Assembly: GCF_001039355.2 (NCBI RefSeq)
Contig: NW_019774358.1
Location: 474,577 to 512,015, forward strand
From: Lingula anatina
Lineage: Eukaryota; Brachiopoda; Lingulata; Lingulida; Lingulidae
DNA length: 37,439 nucleotides
Direction of reading: 5' to 3'
The notes beneath the pieces were generated by a model, which worked only from the letters and a program-made list of their open reading frames with translations, searched no databases and was not told where the DNA came from. The number at the start of each line of letters is the position of its first letter. Position 1 is the stretch's first letter. Positions 1-10,900 of the stretch are shown one piece after another. A program made the translations under genes and the position numbers.

Positions 1-2100
1 AACATGTCAAAGTCAAATATAGGTTGATTTCATTGGTTAATTTCACAGTAGTTTCTGCCATGTGTTAAACATTCGCTAAGTAAGGATGGGTGTGTACCAA
101 GCATGATGAATTCAAATAATATTTTTATTATTTTGGATTAAAAACAATTCTCTTAAGGATTACCTATAATAAGGAAATATTAACTGGAAGAACACAACAT
201 GAGAATGGAAATTTTCTGATAATCACGCAAAGGACAACGGAACGAATACTAGTGTGATCAGAACTGAGAAATAAAGTATAAATACTTGTGAAAGAGTTGG
301 TGAATGAACGGTTGAAAGCTCCAACTTGGCCCTCGTTGTCACTATAATATTTCCATTTATCAAATAAACAAAGATATATATCGAAAAATAATCATTCACA
401 GTTGTGTGGGGGTTTTACAAGAACAAGCAACAAGCAATATCAATTCCCAAGGATCTGTTCTGTGCATCATGATGTAGTTCAAGAGTTTAGAGTTTAGTGC
501 TCACAGCGGAGAGCTCGAGTGCACGCGTTCTCAATACTATAAAATGGTCGCAATAGGGCAGCGAGTGCAAGTATTCACTCGGTCCGGGAAATTTGGGGGG
601 AGGGGGGGAGGGACCGAAGTTGAAATATGAATCAGCTGTTTCGTACTATTTTATATTAATGTATAAAAAAAGTAAAAGATTAAATGCTCAACCTCTGGGG
701 CGACCTTTGTGAATACATAGTACTTTCGTATACTGATTATCTATTTTTACAAATAATTTTGTCAGATACTTCTATTCTTACCAGTAAATACAAAAAAAAT
801 TCCAGATTGTAGACGTGTCCGTTTCAGAAGTGGTTGTTTAGGTTACAGCAATTAAAGTTAGACTGGAATGCGAGTTATTTATATAAATCTATAAATTGAC
901 TAGTCGCTTCCTGCACTTGTTAAACAAGTATCTCTTTAAAGAAAAGAAGGCAAATTCTTGGCGCGAATTGTTGTGCAAGTACAGTCTCAACAGATTTTAA
1001 ACGCGTTCCTGACCAGCCCCTGACCCCCACTCTCAGCGCTTTTCCTTTTATTAGCTGAATAAAAAAAATGCATTTTCTATCCTTCTCTCCTTTTACATTG
1101 GAGCACTAAATAACTTTGTTTATAAATACACACATTTTTGATGCATAAGTTGGCAATGCTTTGGATTTATTTGTAGTTTTTTTTTTTTTTGCATCATAGG
1201 ACAACCACAACAACAACAACAACAATAAGAATAAGAATAATAAAAATAACAATTATAATAATAGTAAAGATGATGATGTACAACACAATTGTTACAAAAC
1301 ATTCAACAAAAATTAAAAATAGAATTTGGCTGTCACCTTTTACGAGTGGTTTTACACAAATCTATGCAGTGGTGACATCTTTATGGACACGAACCCTTTT
1401 CGTATTATCTTTAAATGTTTTAGATATGACGTTTTTAAACTTGAAAGTCAGATACTGCTAGTCAATCCCAATGAGCGCTTTATTTAATGTAAAAAGTGCT
1501 TCTTTTCCATGAAAAAAGTGTGATAAATTTTTTCACTCATACTCACCGTTCTCGTTAAACTCTTTAAAGGAAAATTATTGACCTGCAATATTGTGCATGC
1601 ATCAAAGAGATTTAAATCGTGTTGGGAACTCTTTTCTTGGATGCCTAATCACAGCGCCCTCTTTTCCTTTGATTAAAGTCATTTGATTAAACCCCCTTTA
1701 ATAAACTCCTTTTTTGTTTCATACAGTCGAAACGAAATTATTTTCTTTTTTATCTATAATCAGCACCTATGCGTGAATTTGGATTGATTTTCTCATGTCT
1801 GAAAAATTTCATTATATAGTATGTTGGGATCAGATGAAATGCAATTATTCACAACACTCGCTTGTTTTGATTCGAAAATAATCGCTTCTTTACCACTGAA
1901 AGGTGCGACAATATTGTTATTAATTTTCCCACTGCAAACACAAAGCAGTTGCAGTTTTGACTGGGGGTATCGTTATGTTTACATTGTACATCTTGCCACA
2001 ATTTCCAAGTTCCTCCTTTGAGTCTTTATCAGAAGAGAACAAAATCCGGCCCAATATTTACACGGTGCACAAAAGCAAAACAATGTGGCTCAAAACACTT
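1..2100. other. Intergenic, no gene recognised
   Basis: No exon with convincing protein similarity was seen on either strand. The stretch is AT-rich. It contains a G-run block (595-612), a TATA-like ctataaaatgg near 538-547, and a CAA/AATA-rich simple-sequence patch (about 1200-1275). The short open frames here are low complexity or unsupported. Confidence 0.6.
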
Positions 2101-2128
2101 GGTAGTCCAGGCACGCGACAGGACTAAC

Positions 2129-2164
2129 TGCGCATGCGTAGGGCGGATTCAATGAACTATAAAT
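2129..2164 (+). promoter_or_regulatory. Possible promoter: NRF1-like site plus TATA-like box
   Basis: The palindromic TGCGCATGCGTA (2129-2140) resembles the NRF1 consensus. It is followed 17 bases on by ctataaat (2157-2164), a TATA-like element. The pair lies about 800 bases upstream of the first TNF-ligand exon on the same strand. Assignment to that gene is inference: a long 5' UTR or a 5' UTR intron would be needed. Confidence 0.25.
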
Positions 2165-2958
2165 GTCACTTTTTTCCTTTTTGAGCCGTCATTTAAAACG
2201 CTCTCTGCGTGTAGACCTTGATAATGCAACTGATTTTTTTTACCAGGATGCGGTTTCAAATTAAACCGAAAGTTACAATTTCTTATTTGAAATAAAAATG
2301 AATATTAGCATGCTTATTAAATAATAAGTAAAGCAAAACGGAACTATGCGTTACTTACAAATTACTAGTAATTGTTCGTTTTTTTTTCTTTCGTTTTTTA
2401 ACTGGCAGGTCCTCAGGCAGTTTTAAAAGTGCGTTGAGATTAAAATAATTTCCTATATTTTATCATATTTAAGCATGGCACAAGAGTTCATCAGATATTT
2501 AAATATCCCAACCGTGAATTAGGCTCACCTTCTCCTTTCATTCTGATGTAAACGATTTTATTTGAAGTACGTACATGGAGCAGGGGTGTGAAACCCCATG
2601 CATTAATTTATACAAGGGTCGATGTTGATCACATCACTTCAGTCGAGGTGTCGTTGACGTTGATGCAAAACAGCGTTTCAAGGACATTCCTCCAGCCCTA
2701 ACGTGCATATATATATCATTATTTAACGCCTTACCAATGCTAGTTTTCAAGCCGTTCTGAAATGCGACAAGTGCAAGTTTTTTTAGATATTTGTTAAAAT
2801 TCCCCAGTTGCGTGGATACAACGTCCCATGGTTTTAACGCGTTCTGCGGCGTACTCCGTCTTGGTTCTATTAATAGCAGTAGTTTCGTCCCGAGGATCGG
2901 AGACACGCCGGTGTAACTGCAACTTTCGCACCTTTCGTTCCTCGTTCCCAGCACAATA

Positions 2959-3231
2959 ATGAAACCGTGTAACGCTATTAATAGCAGGGGGAGTTTGCCG
3001 GTGAACCAGGAAGCCAGAGGAGAGAGCAAACTGAACTTAGGCATTCCTATCGCGACGTTCGTGGTTTGTGGTTTGATGGTGGCCGGGGCTAGCCTCTTCC
3101 TTGTTAACAAGCACGAAGCGTTGTGCAGGGAGGTGGACGAACTTAAGAGACAGCAACAAAAGCTCAGAGATGTTTTAGATGACCTGCAAGCGTCTGGAGG
3201 AGTCAAAGAAAACCTGAAGGCAGCAAAATTG
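2959..3231 (+). CDS. TNF ligand exon 1: tail, membrane helix, stalk
   Basis: It encodes residues 1-91 and ends in phase 0 before gtaatt. The hydrophobic run GIPIATFVVCGLMVAG is followed by a charged heptad-like stretch (VDELKRQQQKLRDVLDDL), typical of a trimer-supporting stalk. C57 in the stalk could crosslink chains. Confidence 0.85.
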
Positions 3232-4360
3232 GTAATTATTTTACAATTAAACTTGAATTAAGCTACGCTTCTTGTTACACGATAAAATTGTTGTCGACAA
3301 AAGTTGTAATACTCGCGGTTGCGCTCAATGCGACTTTCTGGTAAACACCAGAGTAAGGTTTCATTATGCAACGTAATGTAATCAATGTCCCTGAGCTCTT
3401 TTTTGTATAGCTTTAAATAATATGCACCGTACAACACACCTGTAATCAACGACGGTTTTCAAAGGGTTAAGGATGCCAATGTTGTGGTCAACGCACGATA
3501 CGGCTGACCAGTTTAGAGGCAGTAAGCCGAAATCAGTACATGGGCATAAAATAGAAACATGCGGTCCACATTATTAAATATTGCACCAAAAGACGCAAAT
3601 TTCATTAAACTATGTGACATCACGTCTTGAATCTTTGCATGCACTGGCATTGAGACGATGTGGTCTCCCCTGGCTTAATTCAGTCTCGACAGGCGTGTTT
3701 ATTTCCCAGTAGTTGTCATTACTCGGTCTCTAACGCAAGTGAAAGTAACCAGTTAAAACAAGCATGGAAACTACGTATTTTTTTATTTTGATGGTACATG
3801 TATATGTTCTGCTATCTGATGCTAAAAGGCAGGATTCAGGAATTTTAACTTGACATCTAAGTGGTCTCAAAATAAGGTGACAGAGATTACATGGGTGGGG
3901 GGAGCTGCAGTATTCGCCAATTTGAATTCGCCTTAGCTTAAAACAACCCACGGGGTGTCGGGTGACTCCGGAAGAGAGTACTTTGGGTTCTTATTTTTTA
4001 ATAAAAATACCATTTGTGGCATTTTGTACTTACCACCTTCAGCTACACATACCTAATATTTAACTGTGCTGCATCTTCCACTTGGTAATGTTTATAACTA
4101 TAAATAATAACTGTAAATATTAAGGTTCATTTCACATACTAGAAAACAGGCTCGTGCAAAATGAATTGCTATACCTTAGTCTTGTATACAGTACTTATAC
4201 ACTGTAGTATGATGCTGTGAGCAGTTGACTCGGCATTAAGACTGCATCTAGTTTGTGATTATGAAATACTGGAAATGTATGTGCAATAATGATGCATATC
4301 TTTATATGTAATTTTGCTGCTATTTATATGCGTAATTTTATTTTATTATTACTATTATTA

Positions 4361-4392
<32 letters not shown>

Positions 4393-7300
4393 TTTTTTTG
4401 TATTATTACTATTACTATTTAGCTCTGTATATTTTCACCAGCTCCGTCTAGAGTGAAAAGTATAAATAAACCACTGTTATTTATCTAGAGTGCTTCTCTG
4501 GTCTTTTATAACTGTTAAGAAACCTTGAATAATGGAATAGCTTCAACTTAAGCTTCCTCAGATGCTCCCATATTAGTTTTCGTAGGCAGCGATACTATAT
4601 TCTTTCACTACAGCTTGCGCCTAATTCTTAGAAAAAAATGATAAGTAAAGAAAATCTACAGTATATGTATGTTTTAGAATAAGAAGTTTGCATAGCGACT
4701 TCTTTTTTCTATGTACTTTTAACGCAATAATAGTTCACCGGTAGCTATTTATACAGGAAAATAAAGTCATACCTTTGCATAGCTTCGAAATTTAATCTAC
4801 CTGTCAATGAGGCATGTACAAAATACGGAGAGGTTCAGCTCCAATTGAAATTCCCTTAATGCACAGGTGCGCGTGTTGATACGCGAAACATTATTATCAG
4901 CATACGTAAGAAGTTGGCACAGATAAGAATTTTTTATGCTATGAAAAGGCGACTTATACACTGGTAGATCCATTATTCTGATAAAAGGGGGGGCGCGAGG
5001 ATAAACTTTTGCCCAGCAAAGCGACACGAGACAATATTATATAATATAATATTATTATATAATATAATATTATATTATTATATAATATTATATTATATTA
5101 TATAATATTACTCAAATGTATGTGGGGCACATCGATGTATTTTTTTTTTTTTTTTTTTGGGGGGGGGGGGGCTCATTTCGCTCGTAATGCTGATATTTTT
5201 GGACGGGTTAGGGGAAAGGGTACGTGAGCGTTGTGCCTCCCCCCCTCCCGCATTGTACAATGTATATATTGCACCATGGAATGCGGAAGGGATAAAAATA
5301 GGGGCGCCTGCTCTAAATTTTAACAATTTACTGGCAACTTAGCGGCAGCATAGGGCTTCTGGATTTAGTTAGCTGAGGGTTTAATGTCTTTCTCGTCCGT
5401 TGTGTGTCAGGCCTTTAGAAGAGGCATAATATCCTGTAAACTAATTCATGTCAGACGGTATACACTTATAACAATTACTACATTTATATTGATATTGACT
5501 ATGCAGGGGCGGATCCAGAGATATTTTTGACAGTCTTCCAAATTATCTTTGTTGATCCATCCGCCATTTTTTACCTTCTTCCGACAGAAAAAAAACCCGC
5601 CAATGTAAACTTTAAAATCTGACCGTCCTCTGGAAGAACAAGAAGACGTGGTCTCAATCCGCCCTTGCTGTGGGGTTTCGCCGCTAGATCTATCATAAAA
5701 AATCTGATATCCTTCTCAATTATAGCACTGCCAGATGATCACTCTATCAAATTATTTGTTCACTCAGCTTAAGCTTCATCAGAGCGAATTTTCATTCACA
5801 TGAAAAGATCTATCTTGAACAGCTTGAACAGTATTAATTACATTTTAGAAAAAATATAGATGTCGCATGCTAGTAAGATATACGGGTCACACACAAAGAA
5901 ATTAAGAGTATCTCAAGATTGAAAATAAAGATACTTCTTATTAACCTTTTTATCTTTGTAGAGCAAAGAAAAAAGCGGAAATATTACCACACACCGTGGC
6001 GACGGCCAAGCTCATCAGAGACATGGTGTGCATTCTAAGCACAATCACGGTAAGCAGTTATCTCAACCGGCCTTATCTCAACTAACACAATTATGTAGTT
6101 GTGTTTTTGTGCCGTGAACTTGTACTACAGAATCGTTCGAACATACCCTAGGCATCGCAACTTAGCCTAAAATCAAGCAAGATTTCGTAGTTTTGGGAGG
6201 AGAAAGGTGTTTTACAAGTAATGGCAAACTAATCTGTACGTTGCGGCAACGTATAAATAATTGATGAGCGGTTATTTTGCTGGTTGTTTTTCTCTTACTT
6301 CTGTTGAATTCTATTACTATTATAAGGCACGACAAAACGAGCTTTCCGTGTTGTTGCTTTTCGAGACAAGATTCCCGACCGCATCGCTGAAAAGTTATCT
6401 CACTGGGATCTTGTTTTGTATGACGCATGCGCAGTGCCAACCTTCTCATTCTTGGCTATCTGGGATGATTTTAATATTATATCTTTGACACTCACAGCCT
6501 GGTGTTAATTTATTTATTTATCTATTTATTAATTGATTGATGCATTTATCTATCCCTTTGTTGATTCATTCACATATCATATTTATTTATTTAATTAATT
6601 AATTTATTTTTTTATCTAGCCCGGTATTTATCTATTCCATTTTTTTATGTGTAAACTGTAAACATTTAAACTTTTATTATACATTTTACTTACGGCTTAT
6701 ATATTCATTTTAAGCGTTTACATGATTCTTTTCTATCTGTAGCTACAAATATATGCATATTGTTTCATTTAGCTCTAAATGTACTTAAATGTTTTATCTG
6801 TTCAAATATGACTTCATACACCGCAAAAGTATGTTTATGGAATATAACAAGAACCTCAAACTGTAAATCATATCTTAAGGAACAGGGATCGTTCATCATA
6901 TGGCTTATGTTAAACTGTTTGTCTTACATGCGCTAAGACTGGGTTCCCACAGATTTAGATCGATCCATCTGGATCGACCTAACTCCCTGGGGGTTCACGC
7001 TAAATTGCTGTCAGCCGAGCGCGCACGGAAGTTAATAACCCCCTTACAGCTTTTAGTAGGCGGGGCAGACATTTAAGCCGGTTAATCTGACAACAATCTA
7101 GTGAGACTCTCCACAGGGATAGATCGATCTAAAATCTGTGGGAATTCAGTCTAAGACTATGTAAGAGATGCAAACGATATACATTTTAACATTACAATTA
7201 AATGTTTTATTAAGCCTTAACAACATAGACCCCATAATCGACGCGTATATCTTGTTGGATTAAAAATATTTTCATGCAGTGCATTGAATCTACGTCTACC

Positions 7301-7879
7301 TTTCAGCTGTACATGTGCGACATCTTAACACCAAGATCCTCAGAGGGCTGCGTAGAAAGGTATGCACATAGAGCGCATTCGGAACAGTGGACTAACAGAT
7401 CCGCAAATCAAATGCGGCGACTCACTAAAAAGCTTGCCGATTATTTCAGGATTAGACACTGAATAGATTTCTCGCAGGGATTACGCAACAAGCATTCAAG
7501 TGGGTCGGCCATATCTGATCCACGGATCTGTTAGTCCCCTGTTCTAAATGAGCTCATGCATGTATGCGTGTGTGAGCTGGTCTCTTTCTATGTGGACTAA
7601 TGCCGTTATATATTTATATTCATACGCTGGTGTTAATGAGTCAAGTAACGCTTTTATTGTTTAATTTTCTGAAAACAAAAAGAAGGCTTTTGGTAAGTGC
7701 AAATTTTGCACAGCCGCTGTAGACGTCCGTTGTTGTGACCTTGAACCACTGTACCGTAAAAGGTGATTACTTTTCATTTATCTTTCCATGACTCAGAAGA
7801 GAAGCGAAGATAGTTGTCAAGGCGCTGTCTTAACACATGTTAATAAAAGCGACGGTAAACAAGAACGTTTAAATCAAGG

Positions 7880-7923
<44 letters not shown>

Positions 7924-7930
7924 CCTTTCC

Positions 7931-7999
<69 letters not shown>

Positions 8000-10900
8000 C
8001 CACGGTCGAACTGCCACAACCATATTAATGATTGATAGCCAGCTTGTTTCAAAATTGTAACTCCGATAAAACTGTAAGCACTGGGGCGATACGGCAAATA
8101 CACATTATCTATCATGTCCTCAGCATCAGCAAGACAGCCCTGGCAATAGGCAGAACAACGTGCTTTTATATTTTCCCCAGTTTTTAAAAAACATTACATG
8201 AACCTCGGCATTCATAATTTTTTTTCTGGAAAGTTGGCTTTGTCTCAGTCAAGTTATCAACCGTATGGTACTGTTTCCATTCCAGGGATTGTGCAATGGA
8301 CAGAGCCCGAGCATGGCGGGATGGTGCTCAATGGCGGTAAAATAATGATACCGTGCTCGGGGTTTTATTACGTGTATGCCCAGCTGACGTTCAACGGTAT
8401 GCGGGAATGGTAAGTTAACGAAATCACACACATTTAAGTTACAGATGAAGCTAGCGTGGGTTACCTATGACGTGGGTTACCTATGACGTATAGCACGTCT
8501 TAGAGGGCACTCAGATCAGGGGACTAACAGATCCGCGGATCAAATATGGCCGACCCACTTGAATGCATGCTAGGTAATCCCCGCGGGCAATCTATTCAGT
8601 GTCTAATCATAAATTAAGAGGCACGCTTTTTAGTGGGTCGCCTTTTTTGATCCACGGATTAGTTAGTCCGCTGTTCTGAATGCGCTCTTATACGATTAAA
8701 AAAGTCCACATGCCAAGGGATTAGAATTGTTAACATACGGCCATAACCAAATATCTTGTTGAACACAACACCCTGCTCTAACACAATGTCTAATCACATC
8801 TATAACAATAATCCGCCATAGCTAGCGAAATACCCTGTAACACATCTAACACAGATTTCTAATTACATCCAAAACATGTCTTGTCACATCAAACACAATG
8901 TCTTATTATATTTAACACAGTCTCACCACTGTAAAACAATGCCGTAACGTCCAGCACAGTGATCGTCATATCACATCTAACACAATTCAACCACATCTGT
9001 TGTTATACTCTGTCACACTGGCACAATACACTGTCACAACTTGCATACTGGTTTGTCACATCTAGCACATCTTGCAAAATAATCATGCTAGCATTTTCAT
9101 TTTTCATGAAACGCTTTCGCAACTAACCCAATTCTCTTTTACATTTTTACAATATTTTGCTGTTTCTCAGACAATGTTCTACGTGATTGGTATATATGCC
9201 AGTTATGATAATAATAATAATTATTATTATTATTACGCATTAAAATTATCCTCCTCGCTTGTGCCCTCCTCACTGGTGTTCTCCCCGATGGTGCCATTCT
9301 CACTGGTGCCCTCCTCATTGGTGCCCTACTCACTAGTGCCCACCAGTGCCCTCCTCACTAGTACCCTCCTCACTGGTTCCATCCTTACTTGTGCCATCCT
9401 CACTGGTGCCCTCCTCATCAGTGTCCTCCTCACAAGTGCCCTCCTCACTGGTGCCCTCCTTATTGGTCCCATCCTCATCGGTGTCATCCTCATTAGTGCC
9501 CTCCTCACTAGTACCCTCCTCACTGGTTCCATCCTCACCGGTGCCCTCCTCATTAGTACCCTCCTCACTGCTGCCATCCCCACTGCTGTCATCCTCATTA
9601 GTGCCCTCCTCACTAGTACCCTCCTCACTGCTATCATCCTCATTAGTGCCCTCCTCACTAGTACCCTCCTCACTGGTGTCACCCTCATTAGTACCCTCCT
9701 CACTGGTGCCATCCTTATTGGTCACATCCTCATCGGTGTCATCCTCATTAGTGCCCTCTTCACTGGTGCCATCCTTATTGGTCACATCCTCATCGGTGTC
9801 ATCCTCATTAGTACCCTCCTCACTGGTGCCATCCTTATTGGTCACATCCTCATCGGTGTCATCCTCATTAGTGCCCTCCTCACTGGTGCCATCCTTATTG
9901 GTCACATCCTCATCGGTGTCATCCTCATTAGTACCCTCCTCACTGGTGCCATCCTTATTGGTCACATCCTCATCGGTGTCATCCTCATTAGTACCCTCCT
10001 CACTGGTGCCATCCTTATTGGTCACATCCTCATCGGTGTCATCCTCATTAGTGCCCTCCTCACTGGTGCCATCCTTATTGGTCACATCCTCATTGGTGTC
10101 ATCCTCATTAGTACCCTCCTCACTGGTGCCATCCTTATTGGTCACATCCTCATCGGTGTCATCCTCATTAGTGCCCTCCTCACTGGTGCCATCCTTATTG
10201 GTCACATCCTCATCGGTGTCATCCTCATTAGTACCCTCCTCACTGGTGCCATCCTTATTGGTCACATCCTCATCGGTGTCATCCTCATTAGTACCCTCCT
10301 CACTGGTGCCATCCTTATTGGTCACATCCTCATCGGTGTCATCCTCATTAGTACCCTCCTCACTGGTGCCATCCTTATTGGTCACATCCTCATCGGTGTC
10401 ATCCTCATTAGTACCCTCCTCACTGGTGCCATCCTTATTGGTCACATCCTCATCGGTGTCATCCTCATTAGTACCCTCCTCACTGGTGCCATCCTTATTG
10501 GTCACATCCTCATCGGTGTCATCCTCATTAGTACCCTCCTCACTGGTGCCATCCTTATTGGTCACATCCTCATCGGTGTCATCCTCATTAGTACCCTCCT
10601 CACTGGTGCCATCCTTATTGGTCACATCCTCATCGGTGTCATCCTCATTAGTACCCTCCTCACTGGTGCCATCCTTATTGGTCACATCCTCATCGGTGTC
10701 ATCCTCATTAGTACCCTCCTCACTGGTGCCATCCTTATTGGTCACATCCTCATCGGTGTCATCCTCATTAGTACCCTCCTCACTGGTGCCATCCTTATTG
10801 GTCACATCCTCATCGGTGTCATCCTCATTAGTACCCTCCTCACTGGTGCCATCCTTATTGGTCACATCCTCATCGGTGTCATCCTCATTAGTACCCTCCT

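Noticed and set aside
2634-3206. Minus-strand open frame of 190 codons
   Set aside because: It overlaps TNF exon 1 in antisense, is low-similarity and Ser/Leu-rich, and looks like a shadow of the real exon.
7788-8060. Open frame with Ser-Leu and Thr-His repeats
   Set aside because: Past exon 4 (which ends at 7878) it is the translated CT/CA microsatellite.
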